The notes beneath the pieces were generated by a model that was not told the DNA's origin, did no database searches, and saw nothing but the letters and a program-made list of their open reading frames with translations. DNA of 64,000 bases from Williamsia maris. GTDB lineage: Bacteria; Actinomycetota; Actinomycetes; Mycobacteriales; Mycobacteriaceae. This document shows, one piece after another, positions 18,876 to 28,066 of the stretch. The stretch is taken from contig NZ_JAMTCJ010000001.1 of the NCBI RefSeq assembly GCF_024171815.1, positions 62,001-126,000 of the forward strand, in the 5' to 3' direction. Position 1 is the stretch's first letter. Each line of letters starts with the position of its first letter. Position numbers and translations under genes: made by a program.

Positions 18876-19598
18876 ATGACCCCCACCACCCACGCCACGG
18901 TCACCGACGCGGTCTTCGCGTACGCGATGGCGCACGACCCCGCGGGCCCGTTGATCACCTTCTACGACGACGCGAGCGGTGAGCGGACCGAGCTGTCCAC
19001 CATCACCACCGCGAACTGGGCGGCCAAGACGGCCAACATGATCCGCGACGAGTTCGGGCTCGCCCCGGGGGATCTGGTCGCCGTCGACCTGCCCGTCCAC
19101 TGGCAGACGTTCGCGATCCTGCTCGGCGCGTGGTGGGCCGGATGCGAGGTCGTCATCGGTCCGTCCGACGCAGCAGCGGGCGCCTTCTGTTCGATCGACC
19201 GTCTCGACGCCAACGACCACGGGGGCGAGGTCGCGGTGGCGCCGCTGGACCCGTTCGCCCGGCCCGTACCCGGTCTGCCCATCGGCATCACCGACTTCGG
19301 GTCCGCGGTGCGGGTGCACGGTGACCAGTTCGCCCCCGTCGTGGCGGGACCGCTCGCCCTCGCGGGCCGCGACACCACCGACGTCATCTCCGCGGCACGC
19401 GATTTCGCAACCACCGCGGACATCGGTCCCGGGGCGCGCATCGTGTCCACCCGGCACTGGGACACCGCGGACAATGTCGTCGCCAACCTGTTGTCGGTGA
19501 CGGTCGCCGGCGCGAGCCTGGTGCAGATCGCGAATCCCGACGTCGCCCGACTCACCGATCGTGCGGCGAGCGAAAAGGCCACCGCGACACTCTCGTAA
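18876..19598 (+). CDS. TIGR03089 family protein
   Basis: The 240-residue protein matches the small actinobacterial TIGR03089 family, found beside the LCP gene in mycobacteria. It resembles the N-terminal part of AMP-binding enzymes (TFYDDASGERTELSTITTANW; NWAAKTANMI) but is far too short to hold the adenylation core, and the phosphate loop is absent. It may be a degenerate acyl-adenylate domain with a binding or structural role. A GTG two codons upstream is an alternative start. The function is unknown. Confidence 0.75.
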   Translation: MTPTTHATVTDAVFAYAMAHDPAGPLITFYDDASGERTELSTITTANWAAKTANMIRDEFGLAPGDLVAVDLPVHWQTFAILLGAWWAGCEVVIGPSDAAAGAFCSIDRLDANDHGGEVAVAPLDPFARPVPGLPIGITDFGSAVRVHGDQFAPVVAGPLALAGRDTTDVISAARDFATTADIGPGARIVSTRHWDTADNVVANLLSVTVAGASLVQIANPDVARLTDRAASEKATATLS

Positions 19599-19649
19599 TC
19601 GCGATGGCCCCGTCGTGGGTCGTGGTCGCCGTGGTGACGACCGCGGGTG

Positions 19650-20810
19650 TCAGCGCAGCAGGGCGCGCGACATCACGACCCGCTGGATCTGGTTGGTGCC
19701 CTCGTAGATCTGGGTGATCTTGGCGTCGCGCATCATCCGCTCGACCGGGAAGTCGCGGGTGTAGCCGGCCCCACCGAACAACTGCACCGCATCGGTGGTG
19801 ACCTTCATGGCGACGTCGGAGGCGAAACACTTCGAGGCCGACGAGATGAAACCGAGGTTCTTCTCACCGCGCTCGGCGCGGGCCGCCGAGGTGTAGACCA
19901 TCAACCGCGCCGCCTCGATGTTCATCGCCATGTCGGCGATCATGAACTCGACGCCCTGGAACTGCGAGATCGTCTTGCCGAACTGCTTGCGGTCCTTGAT
20001 GTACTCGATGGTCTTGTCCAACGCACCCTGCGCGATACCGACCGCCTGCGCGCCGATGGTGGGACGGGTGTGATCGAGGGTCTGCAGGGCGGTCTTGAAG
20101 CCGGTACCCGGCTCGCCGATGATGCGATCGGCCGGGATCTCGCAGTTCTCGAAGTACAACTCCGCCGTCGGTGAGCCCTTGATACCGAGCTTGCGCTCGT
20201 AGCCGCCGGTCGAGAAGCCGGGATCGTCCTTGTGGACCATGAACGCGGAGATGCCGTTGGCACCCTTCTCCGGGTCGGTCACCGCCATCACGGTGTACCA
20301 GGTCGACTTGCCGCCGTTGGTGATCCACGCCTTGGCGCCGTTGAGCACCCAACCGTCGGCGGTCTGCTTGGCACGGGTGCGCATCGCGGCGGCGTCCGAA
20401 CCAGCCTCTCGCTCGGACAGGCCGTAGGACGCGAGGGCGCCTCCGGTCGCGAGATCGGGCAGCACCTGCTTCTTCAGTTCGTCGGAGCCGTTGAGGATCA
20501 GCCCCATGGTTCCGAGCTTGTTGACCGCGGGGATCAGCGAGGCCGATGCGTCGGCCCGCGCGACCTCCTCGATGACGATGCACGCGGCGACCGAGTCGGC
20601 GCCCTGACCCTCGAACTCCTCCGGCACGTGGATCGCGTTGAAGCCCGACGCATTCAGGGCGTCGAGCGCCTCCTGCGGGAAGCGTGAGTTCTCGTCGACG
20701 TCGGCCGCGTACGGCTCGATCTCCTTCTCCGTGAGCGCACGAATGGCCTCACGCAGCGCGTCGTGTTCCTCGGGCAGTGAGAACAGGTCGAAATCCGGGT
20801 TACCCGACAT
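19650..20810 (-). CDS. fadE25: Acyl-CoA dehydrogenase FadE25
   Basis: The start is placed at the ATG at 20810, with AGGAG nine bases upstream, giving 386 residues. It shows the acyl-CoA dehydrogenase layout: LSEREAGSDAAAM (FAD contact), KAWITNGGKSTWY, and the C-terminal QIYEGTNQIQR, in which the Glu of YEGT is the catalytic base. It oxidises acyl-CoA to trans-2-enoyl-CoA with electron transfer to ETF. The homologue sits near purE in M. tuberculosis. It is convergent with the TIGR03089 gene and divergent from the dienelactone hydrolase. Confidence 0.9.
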   Translation of the reverse strand: MSGNPDFDLFSLPEEHDALREAIRALTEKEIEPYAADVDENSRFPQEALDALNASGFNAIHVPEEFEGQGADSVAACIVIEEVARADASASLIPAVNKLGTMGLILNGSDELKKQVLPDLATGGALASYGLSEREAGSDAAAMRTRAKQTADGWVLNGAKAWITNGGKSTWYTVMAVTDPEKGANGISAFMVHKDDPGFSTGGYERKLGIKGSPTAELYFENCEIPADRIIGEPGTGFKTALQTLDHTRPTIGAQAVGIAQGALDKTIEYIKDRKQFGKTISQFQGVEFMIADMAMNIEAARLMVYTSAARAERGEKNLGFISSASKCFASDVAMKVTTDAVQLFGGAGYTRDFPVERMMRDAKITQIYEGTNQIQRVVMSRALLR

Positions 20811-20970
20811 CGGCGAAACTCCTAGCGAACTGTGGTGGACCGGTGGATACGTCCTCTTCATGCTAGCGCCGGTGATCGAAATAGTTACTCACGGGTAACC
20901 CAGATCATGTGGTGTGCCCCGGCCCCGGATGCGAGGCTGACCGGATGACCACCCACGAAGGACGGCGCCG

Positions 20971-21795
20971 GTGAGCAACGACACATTGGCCGATTTCGAC
21001 CGTACCGAGTTCAGCGCACACGGCCGCACGGCCCCGGTCTACCGCCTCGGCACCGGGCCCGCGGTCGTCGTCATCTCCGAGATGCCCGGCATCACCCCGA
21101 AGGTGGCCGACTTCGCGCGGACGGTGGCGGGCATCGGGTGCACCGCGGTCATGCCGCACCTGTTCGGCGCCGACGGCAAGGACCCGATGGACGCACGGAT
21201 CCCCGCACTGGGCGCCGTCGCCACCATCACCCGCGCGATCGTCCCCGCCTGCATCAGTCGCGAGTTCACCGTCCTGGCCACCGGCAAGTCGTCACCGGTG
21301 GTGACGTGGCTGCGCGCACTCGCCGCCCAGGAGCACGCGCGCTGCGGCGGACCCGGCGTCGGCGCGATCGGGATGTGCTTCACCGGCGGGTTCGCCCTCG
21401 CCATGGCCGCGGACGACCGGCTGATCGCGCCGGTGCTGTCGCAGCCGTCGTTGCCGTTCGCGATGTCGGGCCGGCGGGCCCGCTCCATCGACATCGACCC
21501 CGGAGACCTCGAGAAGGTCAGGGGGCGTTGTGCCGCCGGAGATCTGACCGTGCTCGGGCTCCGCTTCCAGGGCGATCGGATGTGCCCGTCCGCGCGGTTC
21601 GGATGGTTGCGCGAACAGCTCGGCGACGCGTTCACCGCCGTCGAGCTCCCGGACTCCTCGGCAAACCCGGACGCGATGGGACCGCCGCACTCGGTGGTCA
21701 CCGAGGGACTGATCGACGAGCCCGGCCAGCCGACCCGCGCGGCGTTGGACGAGGTGCTCGACCTGTTCCGTAGGCGGCTGCTGACCCCCGCCTGA
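20971..21795 (+). CDS. Dienelactone hydrolase family protein
   Basis: The 274-residue alpha/beta hydrolase starts at GTG and has the dienelactone-hydrolase nucleophile elbow with Cys in GMCFTGG (about residue 134), an ISEMPGITP oxyanion region and a late PPHSVVTEG with the candidate catalytic His. It has no signal peptide. These enzymes open lactones or hydrolyse small esters; the substrate here cannot be inferred. It is divergent from fadE25 and is followed by a 21-bp repeat array. Confidence 0.8.
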   Translation: MSNDTLADFDRTEFSAHGRTAPVYRLGTGPAVVVISEMPGITPKVADFARTVAGIGCTAVMPHLFGADGKDPMDARIPALGAVATITRAIVPACISREFTVLATGKSSPVVTWLRALAAQEHARCGGPGVGAIGMCFTGGFALAMAADDRLIAPVLSQPSLPFAMSGRRARSIDIDPGDLEKVRGRCAAGDLTVLGLRFQGDRMCPSARFGWLREQLGDAFTAVELPDSSANPDAMGPPHSVVTEGLIDEPGQPTRAALDEVLDLFRRRLLTPA

Positions 21796-21810
21796 CCCCG
21801 CCCCCGCGTC

Positions 21811-21878
21811 GGGCCCTCGTTCCTCGGTGTTGGGCCCTCGTTCCTCCGTGTTGGGCCCTAGTTCCTCCGTGTTGGGCC
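21811..21878. repeat. Left 21-bp tandem repeat array
   Basis: Three units and a partial fourth, with an exact period of 21 bases, begin at 21811, 21832, 21853 and 21874. Each starts GGGCCCT(C/A)GTTCCTC and ends CGTGTT or GGTGTT. Read on the minus strand the unit is GGCCCAACACGG plus an Ala/Glu-rich remainder, the same core as the array right of the AbiEi-like gene but in opposite orientation. There are no unique spacers, so this is not CRISPR. On the minus strand it could encode a heptapeptide repeat, but no gene is supported there. Confidence 0.85.
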
Positions 21879-21915
21879 ACTGAACCGTTCTGGCGATCCG
21901 TGCGTCGAACAACGC

Positions 21916-22794
21916 ATGACATCTCCCGAGCCCACCGCCGAATCCTCAGGGCGGATCATCCGGTCCGACGCACATGCGACCGACGTCCGCCGCGATCACC
22001 ACCGCCTGCACCGCGGCATCTACACGCCCTTGGCGTCCGAACTGTCGACGACAGACCGGATCCGGGCCGCGGCCATGAGAGCCGGCGACGGCGCCGTGGT
22101 GGCCGGACTGAGCGCGGCCATCCTGCACGGCACGACGTTCGTCGACGAGGACCACGATGTGGAACTCATCCGAGGTCTGGACGGTCAGGGACGGATGCGC
22201 GGATCGGTCCGCGTGATCCGCACCGACCAACTCGGACCGGGCGACATCGAGATGGTCGAGGGTATTCGCGTCACGTCACCGGTGCGGACGGCCTACGACC
22301 TCGGCCGGCGACGCCCGGACTGGATGGCACTGGCGCGGTTGGACGATCTCGTGCGGGCGACGCAGCTGAGTCTGACCGAGCTGTGGTCCTACACCCGGGC
22401 ACACCCGCGAACCCACGGAGTCCCGCAGATGCGCGAACTCATCCACCACATCGACCCCGCAGCGGAATCACCGGGTGAGAGTTGGCTGCGCCTGGTCATG
22501 ATCCGCAACCATCTACCGCGACCGGACTCGCAGATCGTGCTGACCGACACCGACGGCCGCATGATCGCCCGGTTCGACCTCGGCTACAAGCGATACAAGC
22601 TCGGAATCGACTACGACGGAATCGAATTCCACACCTCCGACGAGCAACGCGCCCATGACGCACGTCGCGATCGAGCCGCGCGCGACAGGGGCTGGGAGGC
22701 GATCCGGGTCGCGGGAACCCTGTTGTCGCGCGACCCCTGCGCGGTGATCAACACCATCGAGAACGCGATGCGGCAGCGTGGCTACCGCCCGTGA
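21916..22794 (+). CDS. AbiEi-like/DUF559 domain protein
   Basis: The 292-residue protein has an N-terminal AbiEi-antitoxin-like region (HRLHRGIYTPLASEL, then GAVVAGLSAAILHGT) and a C-terminal DUF559/Vsr-like nuclease-fold segment (LGIDYDGIEFHTS, then RDRGWEAIRVAG). The usual N-terminal winged helix of AbiEi proteins is short or missing. Such proteins are common and variable in actinobacteria; whether they are antitoxins, nucleases or something else is not settled. No toxin gene (AbiEii) is adjacent. The gene interrupts an otherwise conserved neighbourhood and is bracketed by inverted copies of a 21-bp repeat array, suggesting a mobile or exchangeable cassette. Confidence 0.7.
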   Translation: MTSPEPTAESSGRIIRSDAHATDVRRDHHRLHRGIYTPLASELSTTDRIRAAAMRAGDGAVVAGLSAAILHGTTFVDEDHDVELIRGLDGQGRMRGSVRVIRTDQLGPGDIEMVEGIRVTSPVRTAYDLGRRRPDWMALARLDDLVRATQLSLTELWSYTRAHPRTHGVPQMRELIHHIDPAAESPGESWLRLVMIRNHLPRPDSQIVLTDTDGRMIARFDLGYKRYKLGIDYDGIEFHTSDEQRAHDARRDRAARDRGWEAIRVAGTLLSRDPCAVINTIENAMRQRGYRP

Positions 22795-22806
22795 GGGCAA
22801 CGACGA

Positions 22807-22911
22807 CCCAACAGGCGGTGACAACGGCCCAACGCGCGGGAACCAGGGCCCAACGCGGTCAAACGAGGACCCAACACGGGAGAACAACGGCCCAACACGG
22901 GAGGGCGGGCG
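22807..22911. repeat. Right 21-bp tandem repeat array
   Basis: Five degenerate units with CCCAAC at 22807, 22828, 22849, 22870 and 22891 keep an exact 21-base period. The best units read GGCCCAACACGGGAGAAC. The core is the reverse complement of the left array at 21811-21878, so the two arrays form a long imperfect inverted repeat around the AbiEi-like gene. The array starts 12 bases after that gene and ends before the purE stop. Confidence 0.85.
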
Positions 22912-22934
22912 TCGGTGATCGGGACGGTCGGCGG

Positions 22935-23489
22935 TCAGTCGCCGAGCAGTGTGCGCCGGAGGGCGACGTCCTTCTCCAGCACCACCGTCTCGAGCTCACG
23001 CTGGAACGCCTGCATCCGCGCCAGCAGGACCCGATCACCTGTCGCGAGGATCCGGACCGCCAGCAGACCCGCGTTGCGGGCACCGCCGATGGAGACGGTC
23101 GCGACCGGGACGCCCGCGGGCATCTGCACGATCGACAGCAGTGAGTCCATCCCGTCGAGGTATTTCAGCGGGACCGGCACGCCGATCACCGGGAGCGGCG
23201 TCGCCGAGGCCACCATGCCCGGCAGGTGCGCGGCACCACCGGCGCCGGCGATGATCACCGAGATCCCGCGATCGGCCGCTCCCGCGGCGTAGTCGAGCAT
23301 GCGCTGCGGCGTGCGGTGCGCCGAGACGACACCGACCTCGAACGGCACCTCGAACTCGGCGAGGGCCTGCGCCGCGGCCTCCATCGTGGGCCAGTCGGAG
23401 TCGCTGCCCATGATCAGACCCACCCGCGGCCCCGACGGGCTGGTGCCCACCGGATCGCCCGCGGGGGCGGGTCCCGTCGATTCAGCCAT
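22935..23489 (-). CDS. purE: N5-carboxyaminoimidazole ribonucleotide mutase PurE
   Basis: About 184 residues, with the PurE signature [29 protein letters not shown] and the loop [13 protein letters not shown], followed by [20 protein letters not shown]. It converts N5-CAIR to CAIR in purine synthesis. The start is uncertain: the ATG at 23489 overlaps the purK stop by eight bases, and an in-frame ATG at 23501 is possible. It lies directly downstream of purK as in other actinobacteria. Confidence 0.93.
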   Translation of the reverse strand: MAESTGPAPAGDPVGTSPSGPRVGLIMGSDSDWPTMEAAAQALAEFEVPFEVGVVSAHRTPQRMLDYAAGAADRGISVIIAGAGGAAHLPGMVASATPLPVIGVPVPLKYLDGMDSLLSIVQMPAGVPVATVSIGGARNAGLLAVRILATGDRVLLARMQAFQRELETVVLEKDVALRRTLLGD

Positions 23490-24774
23490 CGCTGTGTTCA
23501 TCCCATCCGTCGGTCCATACCGCGTTCGACATCCAGTGTGCGGCCCGTTCGGCGCGCTCACGCACGGCGGCCACGTAGTCGGGGTCGGTGATCGAGCCGG
23601 GACCACCGACGACGTTGACGTGACCGATCTTCCGATCCGGACGCTCGCCCTTGGCGTACAGGTGCACCTTCGCGTCGGGCATTCGCGCCATCAGATGATG
23701 CAGCCGCTCGTCCATCGACATCGCCGGCGCCTGCGCCGCGCCCAGGATGTTGCCCATCACGGTCACGGGCGCACGACTGCGGGTGTCACCGAGTGGATAG
23801 TCCAGGACCGCTCGCAGGTGCTGCTCGAACTGGCCGGTGACAGCACCGTCCATGCTCCAGTGCCCGCTGTTGTGCGGGCGCATCGCGAGCTCGTTGATCA
23901 ACAGCCGACCGCCGTCGGGTCCGGGCTGGGCGGTCTCGAACAGCTCGACCGCCATCACACCGACCACGCCGAGTTCGGCGGCGAGCCGCAGCGCGATCCG
24001 TTCCGCCTCCTCGGCGAGGTCGTCGGACAGGTCGGGGGCGGGCGCGATGACCACGGCGCACTGCCCGTTGCGCTGCACCGTCTCCACGACCGGCCACACC
24101 GCACCCTGGCCGAACTCCGACCGGGCCACCATCGCCGACAACTCGCGACGCATCGACACCTTCTGCTCGGCGATCAGGGCGGAGTCGGAGGTGCGGGAGT
24201 CGGCGAGGATCTGCCGGGCCTCGTCGAGGCTGTCGGGCATCCAGACCCCGCGGCCGTCGTACCCGCCGCGGATCGCCTTCAGGACGACCTGACCGTCGTG
24301 CCGGGTCCAGAAGTCGTCGAGGACTGCACGCGCGTCGACCGCGGCGTCGTCGGCCGGCGCCAGATCGGCGAAATCGGGGATCGGCAGGCCCATCTCCGAC
24401 AACCGACGGCGCATCGCCAGCTTGTCCTGCGCGTAGAGCAGGGCCTGCGGCGGCGGCGCGACGGTGACGCCCTGCTCGACCAGCGCGAACAGGTGCTCGG
24501 TGGGGACGCCCTCGTGGTCGAAGGTGACCACGGTGGCGCCGTCGGCCAGTCGTCGCAGATCGTCGAGTTCGGTGTGGGTGCCCAGGACGACGTCCGGGGT
24601 CACCAGCGCGGCCGGTTCGTCGTGCGAGGCGGCGAGGACACGCAGCCGCTGGCCGAGCGCCACCGCGGCCTGATGGGTCATCCGGGCCAACTGCCCGCCA
24701 CCCACCATCGCCACGACGGGCATACCGCCGCTGCTCGGGGACGGACGCCGACTCTCGGGGGTCTCACTGCTCAC
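23482..24774 (-). CDS. purK: N5-carboxyaminoimidazole ribonucleotide synthase PurK
   Basis: The 430-residue ATP-grasp enzyme starts at GTG 24774. It shows [12 protein letters not shown] near the N-terminus, [15 protein letters not shown] in the ATP-grasp domain and the catalytic strand [17 protein letters not shown]. It converts AIR, ATP and bicarbonate to N5-CAIR, the substrate of PurE. purK-purE form a translationally overlapping pair; purK is divergent from gtrA across about 100 bases. Confidence 0.93.
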   Translation of the reverse strand: MSSETPESRRPSPSSGGMPVVAMVGGGQLARMTHQAAVALGQRLRVLAASHDEPAALVTPDVVLGTHTELDDLRRLADGATVVTFDHEGVPTEHLFALVEQGVTVAPPPQALLYAQDKLAMRRRLSEMGLPIPDFADLAPADDAAVDARAVLDDFWTRHDGQVVLKAIRGGYDGRGVWMPDSLDEARQILADSRTSDSALIAEQKVSMRRELSAMVARSEFGQGAVWPVVETVQRNGQCAVVIAPAPDLSDDLAEEAERIALRLAAELGVVGVMAVELFETAQPGPDGGRLLINELAMRPHNSGHWSMDGAVTGQFEQHLRAVLDYPLGDTRSRAPVTVMGNILGAAQAPAMSMDERLHHLMARMPDAKVHLYAKGERPDRKIGHVNVVGGPGSITDPDYVAAVRERAERAAHWMSNAVWTDGWDEHSDG

Positions 24775-24874
24775 GGCGGTAATGGTGTCACGACCACCGC
24801 ACAACACACCCAAAGCGCCCGGTCAGCCCGTTCGATGGGGGCGAATGCGCGATAGTTTCGTACACTCTGGACTT

Positions 24875-25447
24875 GTGTCGTTCATCGACGGGTTGATGGC
24901 CCGTACCCCAGCGCCGGTACAGCGGCTGGCGCTCCGTCATCACGAACTGATCAAGTTCGCGCTCGTCGGCGGGTCCACGATGATCTTCGACATGGCGATC
25001 TTCTACAGCCTGAGCCTGTCGGTTCTCGAGCAGAAGCCGGTCGTCGCGAAGGTCATCGCGAGCACCCTCGCGACGGTTCTGAGTTACTTCCTCAACCGCG
25101 AATGGGCCTTCAAGAACCGTGGTGGTCGTCAGACGCACCACGAGGTCCTGCTGTTCTTCGTCATCAGCGGGATGGGCGTCATCCTGCAGGCGGCGCCGCT
25201 GTTCATCGCCAACAACCTGTTCGACGTGCGCAACCACGCCAGCGTCGCCCAGTTGGTGGTCATCGACTTCGTGCTCGGCTACGTCATCGGCAACGTCCTG
25301 CAGCTCGCGTTCCGGTTCTGGGCGCTGCGCAAGTTCGCGTTCCCGGAGACGCAGGGTCACGAGGACCAGGAGATCGAGGCGCTGGCCACCGGCCACGTCA
25401 CGCTGCCCGAGAACAAACCCGCCTCGCAGTCCGACTCGGTCTCGTAA
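24875..25447 (+). CDS. GtrA family membrane protein (Rv3277 type)
   Basis: The 190-residue protein has four predicted membrane segments and the GtrA pattern ELIKFALVGGSTMIFDMAIF, with NREWAFKN between segments two and three. GtrA proteins are thought to flip or help move polyprenyl-linked sugars across the membrane for cell-surface glycosylation. The GTG start (24875) follows a TACACT box by about nine bases, consistent with a leaderless mRNA. The charged C-terminus is cytoplasmic. Confidence 0.85.
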   Translation: MSFIDGLMARTPAPVQRLALRHHELIKFALVGGSTMIFDMAIFYSLSLSVLEQKPVVAKVIASTLATVLSYFLNREWAFKNRGGRQTHHEVLLFFVISGMGVILQAAPLFIANNLFDVRNHASVAQLVVIDFVLGYVIGNVLQLAFRFWALRKFAFPETQGHEDQEIEALATGHVTLPENKPASQSDSVS

Positions 25448-25480
25448 GACCTCGGCTCGTGAGGCCCGGCCCGTAGAACC

Positions 25481-26797
25481 TCAGCGGGGTTCGCGCGCGG
25501 CACCGACCGGACGCTCACGCGGTCCCGACAAGGGGCCCGATTCCCCGGTCGGCACCACGATGGTGAACGTGGCCGGACGGCGTGCGGCCAGGTCCAGGCG
25601 GCCGCCGTCGGCCTCGATCAGGGCGCGAGCCAGCGACAGCCCCACCCCGCTCGATCCCCCGGTGGAGTACCCGCGGCGGAAGATGTGCGGGACGAGCTCG
25701 TCGGGGACTCCGGAGCCTTCGTCGGACACCGACACCCGCAGCATCCCGGCCCCGGACAACTCGGCGACGTCGACGAGGGTGTCGCCGTCACCGTGGCGCA
25801 GCGCGTTGTCGATGAGCACGCTGACCGCCTCACGCAGACGGCTCGGTGTCGACCACGCCGTGGTGTCACCGGCGTAGGTGACCGCCAGCGACCGGCCCTC
25901 CTGGGCGAACGAGTCGGTGAAGTCGCGGACGAGCGGATCGATGGCCGACTGCACCGGGATCGGCCCCTTGGGCACCACCGCGGAGTCGCGCGACACCGAG
26001 ATCAGTTCGTCGAGTTCACGGTTGAGTCGTTCGACCTGCTCGTGGGCGGCCTCGGCCTCGGTGACCACGTTGGCGTCATCGTGCAGGGAGAGCTCGTCGA
26101 GTCGGAGCTGGATGGCGGTGAGTCGACTGCGCAGTTGGTGCGACACCTCGCCGACGATCTCGCCCTCCCGTTCGAGGCGGAGCGCGATCTCCCGGTTCGC
26201 GACCTCCAGCGCGCTGGAGACGCGATCGAGTTCGACGATGCCGTGGGCCTTCCACGCCGAGTGGAAGTCGCCCTGGGCCATGCTCGACGCTCGCTCGGCC
26301 AGTTCCTCGAGCGGATCGGCCAGCCGTTTGGCGGTGAACGCGGCGACCGCCGTACCCGCGGCCACCGACATCGTCAGCACCAGTGCGACGACACCGACGG
26401 CGGTCCACTGGTTGCTGCGCACCTGCGACAGCGGGATCTCCATCGTGATGGCGCCCGCGTCACCCAGGCTCACCGACTCGCTCACCGTCGAATCGCCGAT
26501 GGGCGAACCGATCTCGGTGCGGTCGGTCTCCCCCGGTGCGGCCGGGTACTGCAGTTCGAGCCGTCCGTTCGCCGGGAGCAACAGGCGGAACGGGGCGCTG
26601 TCGATCGAGGCCGGACCCTCACGGCCGGCCACCTCCTGGTCGATGAGCTCGCTCGACACACGCTTGAGCCGTTGATCGAGATCCTGATGAGCCAGATCGT
26701 CGACCCACCACCAGGCGGTGAACATCAGCGGCAGGCCCAGGAGCAGGCCGATCCCGACCACCATCGCGATCATCGACAACAGGATTCGCCTGCGCAC
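25481..26797 (-). CDS. Two-component sensor histidine kinase
   Basis: A kinase of about 438 residues. It has two membrane helices (LLSMIAMVVGIGLLLGLPLM; VALVLTMSVAAGTAVAAF) enclosing an extracytoplasmic sensor loop of about 100 residues. A HAMP domain, the HisKA box EVSHQLRSRLTAIQ (phospho-acceptor His) and an ATPase domain with SVLIDNALRHG, VSDEGSGVP and GVGLSLARAL follow. The start is uncertain: GTG 26797 lies just after the response-regulator stop, while GTG 26833 would overlap it by 29 bases. It forms a unit with the regulator upstream. The signal sensed is unknown. Confidence 0.88.
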   Translation of the reverse strand: MRRRILLSMIAMVVGIGLLLGLPLMFTAWWWVDDLAHQDLDQRLKRVSSELIDQEVAGREGPASIDSAPFRLLLPANGRLELQYPAAPGETDRTEIGSPIGDSTVSESVSLGDAGAITMEIPLSQVRSNQWTAVGVVALVLTMSVAAGTAVAAFTAKRLADPLEELAERASSMAQGDFHSAWKAHGIVELDRVSSALEVANREIALRLEREGEIVGEVSHQLRSRLTAIQLRLDELSLHDDANVVTEAEAAHEQVERLNRELDELISVSRDSAVVPKGPIPVQSAIDPLVRDFTDSFAQEGRSLAVTYAGDTTAWSTPSRLREAVSVLIDNALRHGDGDTLVDVAELSGAGMLRVSVSDEGSGVPDELVPHIFRRGYSTGGSSGVGLSLARALIEADGGRLDLAARRPATFTIVVPTGESGPLSGPRERPVGAAREPR

Positions 26798-26804
26798 GGC
26801 CGCT

Positions 26805-27482
26805 CTAGTCCGGATCGAATCGGAAGCCGACACCGCGGACGGTGACGATGCGCTTCTTGCGGCCGGACTGGTCGTCGCCGATCTTGCGGCGCAGCCACGA
26901 CACGTGCATGTCCAGGGTCTTCGACGACCGCAGGTCGGCCGATCCCCACACCTCGGTGAGGATCTCCTCGCGGCTGACGACCTCGCCGCCGCGTTCCATC
27001 AGGAAGCGCAGCAGGTCGAACTCGCGGTTGGCCAGGGTCGCGTCCTTGCCTGCGACGAGCACCCGACGCCCACGGGCATCGAGGTGGATGTCACCGGCCT
27101 CCAGGACGAGGTCGACGCCCTGCTTGCGGCGCAGCAGCGCACGGACACGGGCCAGCAACTCGGCGAGTCGGAACGGTTTGCCGACGTAGTCGTCCGCGCC
27201 CGCGTCGAGACCCACCACGAAGTCGACCTCGTCGGTACGGGCGGTCAGCATCAGCACCGCGAGTTGCGGACGGGCGGCGCGCACCCGACGGCAGACCTCG
27301 AGTCCGTCCATGTCGGGCAGTCCGAGGTCCAGCACGAGCAGCTCGAACCGGGTGTCCTTGGACCGCTCGAGGGCGTCCGGGCCGGTGGTCACGATCTCGC
27401 ACCCGTAGCCCTCACGGGTGAGCGCCCGGGCCAGGGGGCCCGCGATCGCCTCGTCGTCTTCGGCCAGCAGTACGTCCGTCAC
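26805..27482 (-). CDS. OmpR-family response regulator
   Basis: The 225-residue protein has a receiver domain with the acidic pocket AEDDEA, phospho-acceptor Asp52 in LVLDLGLPDMDG and the conserved Lys in VGKPF, followed by a winged-helix DNA-binding domain ending in IVTVRGVGFRFDPD. It is encoded directly before its kinase. The GTG start overlaps the stop of the PH-domain gene (GTGA), so the order PH gene, regulator, kinase is one transcript. I do not recall this pair at the corresponding M. tuberculosis position. Confidence 0.92.
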   Translation of the reverse strand: MTDVLLAEDDEAIAGPLARALTREGYGCEIVTTGPDALERSKDTRFELLVLDLGLPDMDGLEVCRRVRAARPQLAVLMLTARTDEVDFVVGLDAGADDYVGKPFRLAELLARVRALLRRKQGVDLVLEAGDIHLDARGRRVLVAGKDATLANREFDLLRFLMERGGEVVSREEILTEVWGSADLRSSKTLDMHVSWLRRKIGDDQSGRKKRIVTVRGVGFRFDPD

Positions 27483-27994
27483 GTTTTCACGTTACCGTCG
27501 CCCCGGTCGAACACCTCGTGGTAGAGCAACGAGTGCACCTTCTCGACCTGCGGGATGTCGTCGAAGGACAGCGGGTCGTCCGATGCGGACTCGATGATGA
27601 GCGTCCCGGTGCGCAGCATGCGGTCGACGAGTCCGTGCCGGAACTCGACGGAGTTGATGCGCTGCAGCGGGATGTCGATGCCGGAGCGGGTGAGGATGCC
27701 GTTGCGGAACGTCACCCGACGGTCGGTCAGCACGAAGTGCGTTGTGCGCCAGGAGATCAGTGGGCGCAGGAAGAACCAGACGACCAGGGCCAGCCACACC
27801 ACCGCGATCACGATCCACACGACGAGTTCGGCGGTGCCGTCCAGGCTCGACGAGGTGGTGTAGCCACCCGCCACGCCGGCCGCCGCTGTGACCAGCAGGA
27901 ACACGATCGTGGGGAGGACCAGGCACTTCCAGTGGGGATGACGGTGCAGCACCACGTGCTCGCCCTCGGCGAGGATGTTCTCCGGATACCCCAT
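27479..27994 (-). CDS. PH-domain (bPH2) membrane protein (Rv3278c type)
   Basis: The 171-residue protein begins GYPENILAEGEHVVLHRHPHW, has two membrane segments (LPTIVFLLVTAAAGVAG; VVWIVIAVVWLALVVWF) and a bacterial PH/DUF304 domain (VLTDRRVTFRNGILTRSGIDI; LQRINSVE). Its role is unknown. It is first in the transcript leading into the two-component system, and lies beside birA and accD5 in the same general order as in mycobacteria. Confidence 0.85.
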   Translation of the reverse strand: MGYPENILAEGEHVVLHRHPHWKCLVLPTIVFLLVTAAAGVAGGYTTSSSLDGTAELVVWIVIAVVWLALVVWFFLRPLISWRTTHFVLTDRRVTFRNGILTRSGIDIPLQRINSVEFRHGLVDRMLRTGTLIIESASDDPLSFDDIPQVEKVHSLLYHEVFDRGDGNVKT

Positions 27995-28066
27995 GCGTAG
28001 AAGTTAGTCGAGAGGTCGGGCCGCCTGGGTGTGACTCGCTACACTCTGCGTCAAAGGGAGGTGCCG

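Noticed and set aside
21811-22911. CRISPR array or its remains
   Set aside because: The units are directly abutting at 21 bases without unique spacers, and no cas genes are nearby.
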